DNA of 64,000 nt from Sipunculus nudus (taxonomy: Eukaryota > Annelida > Sipuncula > Golfingiida > Sipunculidae). The notes beneath the pieces were generated by a model. It saw only the letters and a list, made by a program, of their open reading frames with translations, did no database searches and was not told where the DNA came from. Below are positions 1 through 12,012 of this stretch, one piece after another; the stretch's first letter is position 1; each line of letters opens with the position of its first letter. The stretch spans positions 22,299,079-22,363,078 of the forward strand of contig CM049307.1 of NCBI GenBank assembly GCA_026874595.1. Direction: 5' to 3'. The translations under genes and the position numbers were made by a program.

Positions 1-2148
1 ATGGTAGCAGCTGGATGAAGCATAAGGTCACTGTAACCTATATCTAAGGTCTATAAGCAAAATGCATGCTTTTGAGCACTCTGGGAGTCATTTTACCCAT
101 TTTACATGGCTCTTTGAATTCAGCTGAGCGTCATGGCCCATGGGCCACTTGTTATGGACACCTATCTATCAAGTCTTACTATCCGATTCTAGGAATTTTC
201 TGGTACTTTGTATAGGCATAACCAGGGACCACATATTCTTTTCAGATAAAGCGTGTTCATTTTTTAAATGAAACTTCGTTTAACCTTTTTATGAATTTAT
301 AAATAATAATCTAGTGGATTGTATATATATAAATATGTCATTTTTGAAAATTAATATGAATATGATAACATTTGCAATAGAAAAAAAACACACATTATCG
401 ATAGTAATGTAAAAAAGAATAATTAGTGTCTACAGAGAGAGAACAAAAAAAAAGAGAATTCGCTGAGCTGATCTACAGTAACATCAAAAGGGGAATAATC
501 TGTGTTTACAGTGAGCGCCGAGAGCAGTTTGGCCCGCTTATATTCGGGTACACATACAAATCCCGTATTGTTCTTGAGGAGACTGACAGTGGGTGACCAC
601 TAATGCATCACTCCAGGGATGCGACTCGGTTGACAAATGGACTTTTCAAGCTGCAGGGGCCCCATCTATATTCGTTACTTATGGCGAGGGAAAAGCCTAG
701 CGTTGGCAAAATCAATAAACCGCGAGCACTTTAATACAGCAGTCCCATCTTCTCGTAATACGGTGCTTGAATGAACCAGTTGTGCCTTTTGCTGTTGATT
801 TTAGCTATACCGATATCTAAATATATAATTTTCAACATAATTAATTTTTGTCTATGTCATTGAAATTATAAACCAGAAAATTTTCCGTATTGTGTTTCCA
901 ATCTGACAGATAAAGTGTTCATATGCATCACGGTAAATACGTTATTCAGTTTATGGTAGATAATGAATTAAAACACAATTGGTATCGTCGATCTCAAAAA
1001 TGGATTTGTATAGTTAAGCCACGGAAACGTCATGACAGTACCAGACTGTTAGATATTTAATTCAAAATCTACGGCGACCTGGAAATTCTATCATACCAAT
1101 TTAATTCATGAACACATCTTTTCACAAGTATATCGATCAATGATGTGTTATAACTGGAGTATATGGATCACATGTTGACGATCTCTATCTTCCTGCTAAC
1201 ACTCGCACGAGTAACTATCTTTTCATTTAACGGACTGAGCTTTGAAGTTTCGGGGCTCAAAATCATTTACTTCGATCTTATATTCCATATTTCGCAGTAA
1301 AGTTTCTGTTGTTTTATGGCCGCAGATGTCTGTTGTTTTTACATTTTACACACCGCGATTGACTTAGCAATAAATGTTAATATCGCGTTCACTTTCGCAG
1401 CCACCGAGAGCTGCTGAAGCTGACGTCGCTCTGACGTCTGAATAGACGGTTGCCTCTGGATTATTCATAAACCTGTAGTTTTTAAAGGGAGACATATCTT
1501 TCATCTTCACTGTCAATTAGTACACGTGCAGTGTCAGCGGTAAGCTCTCAGACACGCTGACTCGTGTGACAGGGTAGGGGATGCAAAGCTGATGGTTGAT
1601 ACAGAGTGATATTTAACATCTGCTATGTTCAGTGGTGCATACTATAATCAAAACGACCAGTGGTAACGTGTGTCTCAATCAATATATAGCCAGGCTCCCG
1701 CATATCAACAGACTCCACGGATAAAATATTCACGGGAAAACACTAGCTTATGTAATGTACCTCAGACGTCTGCAGGCCACCGTCCCAAGAAATCGTGTGT
1801 TATACGTTCACCGAGAGACGAATCCTCTTAGAATCCATTGAATATTTAATTGACGGCTGCTCTCAACCAACTTCTAGACTAAGATGCTACACAGATGTTA
1901 TCCCTCAGTTCTGCACGGTTTCAGCCTGTGTAAATTAGGTCCAGATCCCATCACCTAGGGGTACATTTCTCAGCAAATCGAGCTAGCATAAATATAGGTT
2001 TCTCATCAGAGTCAATTTTACTTCAACTCCCAGGTTCAGATTTACTTTATATCTCGTTTCCACAAACACTGGCTCCATCTTCCGCAGCTCTGTTTAGCTA
2101 CATACCACTGAGATTCCTTTATATAATATACACAGGGTTCTATTATCG

Positions 2149-2210
<62 letters not shown>

Positions 2211-2686
2211 TCGAAATTCTTAATGTTTTCTACTGGACAGTGCGGTCCAGCAAGACAAATATTTAAAGGGACACAACAAGATTATACTATACTTTACATT
2301 AAATTACAATTTTTAAATATATTATATATTAGAAGTAGTGTTATTCGCAGCTACTATTTTTTCTAAATTAACGAAGGCACGCTCATATGAGAATTAACTA
2401 GATTACTCGATCATTCTTGTATACGGTATCAAACAATCTGTGTTGTCCACCAAGCATACACAAGGTGCAGCCATTACAAATTTGGGAAACATGTTAGAGT
2501 TTAAACTTTGACCTACAAATTTACAAATCTATACCTTTATTAAGTGTGGGCTAGAGACTGCCCTAATATGAATGCAATAGATCGTTGGTACGTAAGATTA
2601 ACGTGAGGTTACGATTTCCTCACCACAAAATATTTATTTTTTTTTTATACAGCCTGTGTGTGATCTGTTCATTATCTGTGTTTCAG
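1..2686. other. Upstream region of the nAChR gene, no exon recognised
   Basis: No homologous coding exon is visible here. The missing nAChR N-terminus (signal peptide and roughly the first 60 residues of the ligand-binding domain) should lie here or before the window. A weak candidate for a signal-peptide exon starts with the ATG at 1172 (Met-Leu-Thr-Ile-Ser-Ile-Phe-Leu-Leu) and reaches a possible GTAACT donor at 1211. It has no independent support. The only clear structure is the (TA)n tract near 2153. Confidence 0.6.
2153..2207. repeat. (TA)n microsatellite
   Basis: About 27 uninterrupted TA dinucleotides lie 480 bases before the first recognised nAChR exon. No ribozyme-like or element-like sequence follows it, unlike the (TA)n tracts at 11.8 and 30.6 kb. 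Confidence 0.95.
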
Positions 2687-5521
2687 GCATGGAAGGACAT
2701 ACTCCTGACTTGGAAGCCAGAAGACTATGGTGGAGTCCAGATGGTTCGCATACCAACGGATAAAATTTGGACCCCAGATATTGTTTTGTATAACTTGTAA
2801 GTATAATAATTATCAGCTTTAATTATCAGCTTTATCAGCTAACGTGGCATTATCTATTTGAATTTATATGTATTTTGATCAAATTGAATATCACTTTTTG
2901 TTTTCGTCTTTTATATTTAGATCTCATTAATATATATGAAGTAGTTATGACATTTTACGGAACGTGTTATATGGCTATTTCGAGATCAGAAAGTCTCCTC
3001 TTTTGGAAAATATTGAAATATAGACAAATTATCTCATGAAAGGGTAAATATGCGACAGTTTTTCTTTAAACGTTCAAGATACACACATGTTCTGAAATGA
3101 GAACCAGGTTGGTTTGTTGATGTATCTAGTTGTTAAATAGGTTTATTTTCCTTCTGTTATAAACGACCTTCCAGTTAGATGAATCCAAACTGCTATTTGG
3201 TGTATATATAACCTATTGTTAAACAACCATTTAGAAACTCATTGGGCCGATTGCTTTTTCTAAAATGTTATTATTGAATAACTTTATTTTGGAAACTCTG
3301 TAGCAATTCATAATTTGATTATTATAGGCTTACTAGATCTTCACTGCTTCACTCCAAGGAAAATAATCTCACCAATATAGAGACTCCCAGGACAAATGTA
3401 TTTTTTCTAATTCATATACTAACCTAAATTTAGCAATCACCAGTGCCTAGACACGTCCTAGCAAAAACACTAGATTGACAACTGGATTAGAGTACCATTA
3501 CTATATTTTCTACGACTTTATTTTCCGCGAATTCTCTGGAATAAGTAATTTTATCACGACCATGAAGCGTTTATTACCAATAGAAGCGACCAGTGCGTAG
3601 ATGGGGAGCGGCTAAGTGATGGGTATAGAATTTCATTTACCCAGCTTGTCTCTGTGAGCAGATAAACCCCCCCAAAAAAATGGTAAAACGTCAATAGGAC
3701 ACCTGAAACTTTGTCGTTAGGAAATGTATTAATGGGTTAAATATTGCCGTAATATCGCTGTTTCAGCATCCTCAGCATGGCATTTCACCTGCTTAGTCAC
3801 CAGTCTAGATACACAGTACACATACAATCTATAAATATTCAATAAAATATATATTCTGTCAGTGATGCTAATGAAAGGCTTGAGGATTGCTTGAGTTTCG
3901 TTCGTATTCGAGAGGGTTGTTACCCCCCCCCCCCCAGCTGGTAAGGCCAATCTCTATATTTAACTTTTTCTTGTAAACCAAGAAATCTATCTGATTGACC
4001 AACTCCGTTTCTTCCCGACACAGGGGACACCCTCTGCAAACTAACGAAAACTCTAAGTTAAAAGACAGTAACCGGACTTTTGAAAAATATAAATTAAAAC
4101 TATTAACTATTAAGTTAAACAAATTCTGTGCCAGATCTTGGGTTTCCGGAACGGTGTGCTCCTAATTTTGTGTATATAAAGCTGTATATCAGGGATTTAT
4201 GAAATCAACGCTTAGGGTGCCTTTCCATACATGCGGGCCCCCGCGCGGGACCCGCGCGGGTCCCGCACGGTTGAAATCCAACAAGTGTGTTATCACTGTC
4301 GCCTTTCCATGCGGATCCAGCAGTGTTGGATTTCTGCGGGGGCCCGCATGCGGATGCTACATGTATATATTAGTAGCTGGCATGTGTCCTTGTATTTGAA
4401 AAGTAAAAGGAGCTGATAGAGCTTATTTAATTGCATTAAAAAAATATACGACCATTCTTCATTGAGATACGTCCCGGGACCAGCTCTAGTTAGAGTGTGA
4501 CAGGAAATAGCCACCATATATGATACGATATTAATCCGCTCCAATCTGCCTCATCAGTTAGTATAAATGTTTACACTGAATATTTTCTTAAGATATTACA
4601 CTAAAATTTTAGAAATTATAATTATTAGTGCATGCGTTTATCCAATCTAATGCGTCACCCGCATGCGGGGACCCGCACATATGGAAAGGGACTCTTCGCA
4701 TGCGGGGACCCGCGCGGGTCCCGCGCGGGTGAAAATCCGCATGTATGGAAAGGCACCCTTATTGGTACATGGATATTTATTAATTTAATGTATGAGTTGA
4801 ACTGTGATATCAAACTATTTTATGGTTTTTAATTTTCCAGTGCGGATGAGCGCCTGAAGGAACGGCGGAACGCCTCAGCCGTTGTCATGTACGACGGTTC
4901 TATCATGTGGATTCCTCCCGCCATCTTCAAGAGCTCCTGCCCCATCGATATCACACACTTCCCTTTCGACGTACAGGAGTGCTTTCTGAAATTCGGAAGC
5001 TGGACCTACGATGGATTTCAGTTGGATTTATCCTTTTATGAAGATCTGGACAAAATAGACCTGAATGATTTCATTCCTAGTAATGAATGGGATCTTTTGG
5101 AGTTTCCAGCCAAGAAGCATGACAAGTATTACCCTTGTTGTAATGAACCTTACCCCGACCTCACCTTTTTCCTGAAGCTGAAGAGAAAGGTGGCTTTCTA
5201 TAACTATATCCTCATCCTTCCGTGTGTATTGCTGTCTACGTTGACCCTTGTTCTCTTCTGGTTACCACCAGAATCACCAGCCAAAATGGTTCTGGGTAAG
5301 TTATTTGTTTCACATTTCAGGCCAAAGTATCTAGTATCAATACCTGTGCTTGATCTGACATTGCGTCAGTCATCGTTTATAAGTCTTAGCTAGTCACTTC
5401 TAGCTCTTCCAGTTTTACTATTCAGGTCTGAATGTTAATATCGCAGAGGTTATTTTTTTTTGTTTTGTTTCTGAAGCGGTCGCAGACTCCGTGCGAAGAA
5501 CACTCAGCGCCATCTCATCTC

Positions 5522-5570
<49 letters not shown>

Positions 5571-5800
5571 TTGTATATTACTTTATTTTGTTATATTTGC
5601 ACAACAGAGTTGTATATACACATCATGTAGTTACTTTAATTGTTACTAGTCAAAACAGTTCATGACGAAGCTTTCCGAGACTACATGTTAGATAGATGGA
5701 TAAACCCAGGCCAACTTTTGACACCCTCATATATTTTCAAACAAGACGCCGCTTTGTTGCTGACATGGACGTATCTCGGCTTTTGTACACATTAATGACA

Positions 5801-5847
<47 letters not shown>

Positions 5848-8800
5848 AGCTGAAGGTCTAAAACTAGTATCACAAAGGACTGGCTGTGTGTTAAAAATAT
5901 AAACATTTATTAACCAATCACAAGAGGATATTAACACATGACCTAGATATGTTAGAATGATATCGGAAAATATTTACATAGAAGTGCGCAGGATTTAACC
6001 TGGGGGGGGGGGGGGGGGGTTGTTATGACCGATTTGTCAATTCTGTGTCAATTTCATAACAAATGACAAATGCTCCATTAACTAAATTAGTAATAAAATG
6101 GATGCAATGTTAGGGAATGTCATGAAATTTTATCTGTTGGTCATGGAGAGGTATATTGTTTATTGACTAATGGCAACAGCTATATTTGTTTCCCATTTTT
6201 ACTTGTTTTAATTATTTTGCTCGCAGGTGCAAGCGTGCTGAAATGACAGCGATTGAGTCCGTTTCGCATCAGCCGATTCATGTATTTCCTGACATTTACA
6301 ATGCTTAGGCCATTGTTCATGAATAGTGTGATAAGTTGAACAACACTGGTGGTGTCACCTATATATTTTCAGCGAACCTGTGAGCTTATGCGATGGTGCG
6401 ACGGCGATGGTGCGGCGTCGTCCGTCGTCTTTACGTTAACCCATACTATCTCGAAAACGGCAGGAGCTAGCATCACCAAACTTTAGGCAAAAAATCAGTT
6501 ATCTAAAAAACTCTATCGGATTTTGTTAATTTTTTTACTGTCTGCACTTACTCCTCCAAAACTGTCAAGCTAAATCATTCAATATTTCACAAAAATAATT
6601 CATGAAACAATCTCTCTCATGTTTGTTCGTATGGTTCCAGTTCAGTTGAATTTTGGTCGAGTTGCATGAAGCTGAACTTAGTCATTCTAAAAGGATACTA
6701 ATATTACAATATCAGAAACGGATGGAGCTATCATCATAAAATTTTATGCAAATGTTGGTCACATGAGTCATATTTGAAATTGAGGTATTGGTGGCAACAC
6801 CTGCATCGGCCTTTTCTGTACACGGGTCATCAGTCATCAGTACATTAATCCATAATTTCTCAGGAATAGCATGAGCTAGAATAACCAAATTTTATGCAAA
6901 AGTCTGTCACATATCAATTTTATGGGATTGAGTGTTTTGTAGCCTGCATTAACTTACATTTTATGGGGAAAAGCTAAAAAGAACTTTCAAAATATTCTTC
7001 TCTGAAATCATTCAGCCAAATGGTTCAATATTTCACAGAAATTAGTCATTTGGCAAGTAAGCAAACTAACATAACAAACTCAGAAACAATAGGAGCTAGG
7101 ATCACTAAATTTTGTGCAAATGTTGGTCACGTGACACATATTTAAAATTGCAGTTTTTGTGGCGCCACCTACATATTTACAAACGGGCAAAGATTATGAC
7201 TGTTTATATAAATAGCTTGGCAGACTGGCAACTATTTCAGATTTCGCAACGGGTCAAGAGTTCACTCAGTGCAGCCAGGTATAGGTCAAGAGTTCACCCA
7301 GTACAGCTGCTGCATTCTATTTATATCTTTGGCAGACTGCCCACTGCATCAGATTTGGCGCCAAACAAGAGCCTGGATCTATTTATTGCTTTGGCAGACT
7401 GCCAATTGTCTCAGATTATGCAACATGTCAAGAGTTCACTCAGTGCAGCGAGGTACAGGTCAATAGTTCATTCAGTCTAGCCAGGTGCAGGTCAGAGTTC
7501 CCTCAGTGCAGTTGCTAGAGCCAGCTGCTTGTCACAGTTCACTCAGGGCAACTGCCTTTCTCACCTAAGCCTGGTCAGCCCAGTACATCAAACACAAGAG
7601 AAGATTGATTTAATTGCCTGATATTTTGACCTGTCTTTGTGTCTTTAATGGCTTTCTCGTTCACAAGTCAGGTGTCGCCACCTACAATGACTTTTGCACA
7701 GTGTATGTGCCTGGTTTTTTTTCTCCGGAGGAATTTGAAATATAAGACTGAAATTGGGCATATTTATACATATCGGATAGTTTTGTCGTAAACCAGACTG
7801 GTAGCATCACCTACAATCATTTTTGTGTTGTGTGCATCCATGCCAGAATATCAACAATGATGTGTGTAATTGGTTCCTGTTCAAATGTTGAGTACTTACA
7901 TTGTTCATATACATGATACACATGTATTGGAAAAGTAATGGTCTAGCATTGAAGCATTATACCTGCCTGTAGGCCTTGAAGCCTACAAAATTCATACATA
8001 TTCAAGTGTCATTTATTAAACGGTTATCAGAATAACCTATAATTTAAGCCCGCATGGATCACTTCTGAAATGGCGAGCCTCCGATAAAAAAATGTTTAAC
8101 AATTTTTTTTTTTTTAGGGTGGGGGGTGGGGGGGGGGGCGCACCTCTGTTTATATACTTAAAACATGGTTATAATGTGAATATATAACCAAACGATATAT
8201 GCATATGACAAAAATATAATAGTATACAAATGCCCATAAGGTATTAATACTTGACCAGAAAATATTAAAATATTGTCAAAGAATATCACAATATGTCCAG
8301 AGCAGTATCAGAAGATTGTTACAGGTGACAGATTTACACATGAGGAGACGATATCAAGACATGGTCCGTGGATATTAGCACATGTTTAGGCGATATATAC
8401 CAGAAGTCCCCCAGAATATACATTTATCCAATATTCACTGTCACTGTCACATGACAAAGAAAGCTCTAACCTATAATCTTTCTTTACAGGGATTAACATC
8501 TTCGTTGCATTTTTCGTGCTCCTGTTGCTTCTTGCGGAGTCTACTCCAGACGCCTCAGACTCCATACCTTTGATAGGTAAGGCTGTTTGTCAATTCTCTT
8601 AATTTTGTAAAAAAAAAGAAAGAGTGCAGTGGATAGAATTATGTTGTAGTATAGTAAAAATTCACTGTTTTGTTATCAGATACTAAATATTTCGCCTCTT
8701 GTTTTACATTAAAATGAGACACCAAGTGATATTATAATAATCGGAGAGCAAGCTGAAAAATCCAGTGGTTTTTGGAAGCTGCCCATTCACCTACCTTTTA

Positions 8801-10635
8801 AAAACGAATTTAGGTGATTTCTGGCTTCCTCTGTGTATATATAATGATCTGAAGGTATTTCTGGTTATGAAAAATTCTTATACCACCTCCGTGAAGGATG
8901 TGTAAATCATCAACAACGTGTTTGTAACCGCAGCAATGTAGACAAACGGGAAAACATGTAACTAAGGTAGTAGGTTGCATTGAGGTGGAGGTAGAAAGGT
9001 CACTTGTTGCTAAAGGCCATTTGCAAAGCTCTAGCTTACCTGACTTGCCGCCAGATGCCCTTGTTGAATTGGTTTTGATAATTAAGGGGGGCCCTCACAT
9101 ATTAGTACAGCCGTTTTAGTTTGCAAAGTGCTACATAAGGATACTGTTCACCATGTAAGCAGGAAGACAAACGATTTTGGATAGAAAATCTTGTACTTAA
9201 CATTTTGAGTGTAACCTTTTTCAGATAGAATAACTAGAGAACTTGTTTATTGTAATAATAAAGAATTAACATTTTGGTTTGCACTGAATATTTGAATAAT
9301 GTATGAATCACTGTAAATTTGGCATTTATTCCCCAAGTCTATGCAGTCAAAGTAGATTATTGACCAGATAATTGGAAGCCGTACTGTGTACATTACCTCC
9401 CGCCTGTGGTATGATCTCTGGTCCATAAGTGTATGGGCTATTTATATTGTGGTTCGAACGTATTGACTATGGTTATTATGCTGCTTTATTTAAGAAGAAT
9501 ATGCGTCCCTGAAAGTATTAGTTTTGCGTGCTGTCGTCAAAGACATGTGGACATATAATGGTTCGATTACTCTCATACCGTACTAGTGTAAACATGTATA
9601 GCTTTCTCATTCTGGACATGTATGGTTACAGGGGCCTACTATTGTGTGAACATGATCATGATCACTCTCTCAACATTCCTGTCCGTGATCGTCATCAATC
9701 TCTATTTCCGAGGGGACCGAAAGAATCTCGTGCCAAAATTGCTGCGTCGTGTAAGTAGAATACAACGATTACATCCATGCAGATCAGGCGAATAAAGTGT
9801 GAATGCACAACAATATCAACTTTGTGTTAAGGCCACAGGGCTTAATGAAAAATAAATACATGTATATGAAATAAGATGTGCATTAGTTTAACGAGATGGA
9901 AGAGCTGTAAAATTAATTATGCACTGACCGAGGATACAGTTGCTCAAACGGAAAAGCACTTGGTATTCCACACCTTTGGTGTAAAACGCTTAACTCTTCA
10001 AAATGTTCATTTAACATGTGTATTTTCAGTATCTGTGTACGTTTAAATGCAAATATCGAACATGGAAAAAGACTGATGGCTATTTGTTTCCATCAATTCT
10101 CAAACAAATTTGCTTACAGCACCTTAATTTGAGAAAAATTACTTTACTGACTCAAAAAAGTTATGTATCTTTTTTGCAGATATTCATAGATTATTTAGCA
10201 CGAATCCTGTGCATGCGCAATGAGCTGCTTCCGCCAGAGATGATAAAGACGCCATCTCCAACAAAAGCCAAAGAGAACTCCCGGGAAGGGAAGCACAAGA
10301 AAAAATTTAAATGTCCTGAGATGAAATATAATAAATTTCAAATGCAGGACGTCAACCAGTCCTCTGTGTCGTCGACAGCCAATAACACGCGAGATAACGC
10401 GTCACCTGACAAGTCGCCGATGTTCATGTACCGTAGCGTGGAGGGCGAAGTCCGGGAAATTCGCAGATACATCAGAGAAATGGTGGCACGACTCCAGCGG
10501 AAGGAGGAAGCAGGAAAAGTGGCCCTGGAATGGAGAATCGTGGCTTTGGTCTTGGACAGAATGTTTTTCTTCTTGTATTTAGCTGCCATCATTGTCTCAC
10601 TGGCCACTGTCTTTCCACGAACTAACAAACCTTAA
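2687..10635 (+). CDS. Nicotinic acetylcholine receptor alpha-type subunit (5' partial, 5 exons), predicted anion-selective
   Basis: This encodes a Cys-loop ligand-gated channel subunit of the plasma membrane. Exons with AG/GT borders are 2687-2796, 4841-5295, 8490-8576, 9632-9750 and 10180-10635; they join in frame to 408 residues ending in TAA. The 110-bp and 87-bp exons match sizes I recall for vertebrate nAChR genes. Visible landmarks are loop [11 protein letters not shown] (28-37), an NAS glycosylation sequon (47), the 13-residue Cys-loop (C70-C84), loop B GSWTYDG (89-95), and loop [10 protein letters not shown] with the vicinal Cys pair (136-137) that marks an alpha subunit. TM1 is about 155-177, TM2 186-204 and TM3 about 219-242. 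An amphipathic helix precedes TM4, which lies just before the C-terminus. The linker before TM2 reads [10 protein letters not shown], so Pro and Ala replace the Gly-Glu of cation channels, as in glycine and GABA-A receptors. The signal peptide and first exons were not found. Confidence 0.93.
3900..3940. repeat. Poly-C tract in nAChR intron
   Basis: A homopolymer C run of about 14 bases lies in the 2 kb intron between the 110-bp and 455-bp nAChR exons. The rest of this intron before 4212 shows no recognised feature. Confidence 0.8.
4212..4761. mobile_element. PIF/Harbinger-like MITE with TTA target duplication
   Basis: A 544-bp element (4215-4758) begins GGGTGCCTTTCCATACATGC and ends with the reverse complement of that sequence. 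It is flanked by TTA on both sides (4212-4214 and 4759-4761). Inside each end lies a GC-rich, self-complementary block built from CCCGCGCGGG units, which stands out from the AT-rich intron. The 3-bp TTA duplication and GGG start are what PIF/Harbinger non-autonomous elements show. There is no coding capacity. It ends only 80 bases before the acceptor of the 4841 nAChR exon, so it occupies the usual branch-point neighbourhood. Confidence 0.8.
5525..5567. repeat. (AT)n microsatellite
   Basis: About 21 AT units lie in the intron after the Cys-loop/TM1 exon of the nAChR gene. Confidence 0.95.
5803..5843. repeat. (CT)n microsatellite
   Basis: About 20 CT dinucleotides lie in the same nAChR intron. 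A G18 homopolymer lies nearby at 6002-6019. Confidence 0.95.
6430..7175. repeat. Four diverged copies of a dispersed repeat
   Basis: Related segments start near 6440, 6712, 6850 and 7078. Each contains a version of 'TCAGAAAC..GGAGCTA.CATCA..AAATTTT.TGCAAATGTTGGTCAC', and some are followed by 'GTGGCGCCACCT'. Spacing is irregular and identity moderate, so this is an old cluster rather than a fresh array. It lies in the 3.2-kb nAChR intron and has no coding potential that I trust. Confidence 0.6.
7240..7560. repeat. Short degenerate tandem repeat around AGTTCACTCAGTGCAG
   Basis: The phrase AGTTCACTCAGTGCAG and variants recur at least six times, interleaved with a longer unit containing TTTGGCAGACTGCCAA. 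The open reading frames here (7112-7480 and 7269-7466) are products of the repeat. It sits in the nAChR intron before the TM2 exon. Confidence 0.65.
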
Positions 10636-11805
10636 ATTTTCATGTGCGCACGCACTTTTCCCCTAATATAAACGCACGTGTATTTAACTGGATAGAGGGG
10701 TGACAAATTAATCACATTATTAATTATTATGATTGACTCAAAATTACCATGCACGCTCCAAGGAGCGAGACCCAATAGATCCAAAAATCTAAATCTTACT
10801 GACCGGCATGCATTTTGTTTATTGGCTCTGCAACATACAGCTCTCCGCAGATCCTCGTGTCAAGTGATGTTTGACCATTAGGACTGTTGATGTTTACTTT
10901 ATGTTGCCGGTCACCAGCTCCCGAACAGGAATTCCATGAAGGCCGGCTGAACGAATTCCACTATATTGGTATCACACCGAAATCCATGAAGGCCGGCTAA
11001 ACGAATTCCCCTATATTGGTGTCACAATGATATGGATGTCTATACATACTTTGATGCTGAAGTTAAGTGAGGTTAATCCCCGCTTTGTAATGGTGCCTCC
11101 TGTGTACATAAACTGAGAATATGAGGTACTGTGACCTCATAGTTGAGTGATACGTCGAGACTGAGTGTATTTACGTGCATTGTGCTACAAAAGGGAAATA
11201 ACATTATTGGAAGATTTGCGTTTAATACGGGATATCGCTTTAGAAAGATGTCCTTTTGTGAAGGTCTTTGACATTCCCACAGTCGGCCCCCACTAAAAAC
11301 ATATAACGTTTGAGGAGTGCCAAAAATAGACTTTACTTCTGTGACACGAATGGAAGATAGATCTACAGGGACTAGATCAAACTAAAGACATATAGGGGAT
11401 CATAATAATGGGTCTTTATTACATAACAACAAATATCTAAAGCAATATTTAAAGCACCTTGTATAGCGTCTGTATTTGAGTTAAGTATATCCGTAATTTT
11501 CCTTCAACATAATACAACAAATCCATCGACCTTATCGTTTTTAATTATCCTCTGACACTTTCAGATTGCAGAATACAATACGTGTGTGATATGTTTTTGT
11601 GTGTCAATATTACAGCCTGTCCGTATATAACATGGAATTAAGGCGAGTCCCGGCCATGACGTTAAGAATGCATGGAGACTCCGTCAATTAACTGCCAGAA
11701 TAAAAACTGTGCAACAGTAAGACTGTATATAATCCTATTGAATAAATACTTGTATATTGATCGTTACGCATGTGTAGACCTCTGTCTTTCTTTCTTACGT
11801 TCTCT

Positions 11806-11808
<3 letters not shown>
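10636..11808. other. nAChR 3' region with a 50-bp tandem duplication
   Basis: After the nAChR stop codon no further coding sequence is seen. A 50-bp unit (CCATGAAGGCCGGCT..) is present twice in tandem at about 10931-11029. The first AATAAA hexamer on the + strand that I find after the stop is at 11699-11704, and another is near 11740. These are possible, unproven polyadenylation signals and would imply a 3' UTR of about 1 kb. Confidence 0.5.

Positions 11809-11877
<69 letters not shown>
11809..11877. repeat. (TA)n microsatellite next to ribozyme hairpin
   Basis: About 34 TA units abut the inverted repeat at 11881. A shorter (TA)n lies at 12102-12118 on the other side. A pyrimidine-rich segment (GACCTCTGTCTTTC.. 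at about 11778) recurs in similar form at about 12120, so the hairpin seems to be framed by direct repeats. Confidence 0.9.
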
Positions 11878-11880
<3 letters not shown>

Positions 11881-11903
11881 TCTGAAGAAAAACAACACTT
11901 TTA

Positions 11904-11951
11904 ATTCACAACAGTCTGTTTCACGGGATGCGACCCGATCATCAGGTGAAT
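11904..11951 (-). ncRNA. Hammerhead ribozyme motif (type I, minimal stem III), minus copy
   Basis: Read on the minus strand, the order is ATTCAC, CTGATGA, a stem II hairpin (CGGG/CCCG), GAAAC, a five-base loop, GTT, GTGAAT. ATTCAC and GTGAAT give a 6-bp stem I. CTGATGA and GAAA are the invariant hammerhead core. Stem III is only A-U plus C-G (possibly one more pair), as in hammerheads of Penelope-like elements and retrozymes. One oddity is a U-U apposition at the base of stem II, where G-C is usual. Catalytic activity is not shown. Confidence 0.62.
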
Positions 11952-11964
11952 GTGGTTAGAACAC

Positions 11965-12012
11965 ATTCACCTGATGATCGGGTCGCATCCCGTGAAACAG
12001 ACTGTTGTGAAT
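11965..12012 (+). ncRNA. Hammerhead ribozyme motif (type I, minimal stem III), plus copy
   Basis: Stem I strand is ATTCAC at 11965-11970, the core CTGATGA at 11971-11977 and the stem II hairpin at 11978-11993. The core GAAAC is at 11994-11998, a short stem III/loop follows to 12003, GTT is at 12004-12006, and the second stem I strand GTGAAT is at 12007-12012. The predicted self-cleavage site follows T12006. All positions needed for the core are present. The sequence is the mirror partner of the minus-strand copy. Confidence 0.65.

Noticed and set aside
1172-1210. Signal-peptide-like ATG with a possible donor
   Set aside because: The hydrophobic start is suggestive of nAChR exon 1, but no following exon joins it and the donor is weak; kept only as a note.
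10338-10628. Minus-strand open frame opposite the last nAChR exon
   Set aside because: Antisense shadow of a well-supported coding exon.
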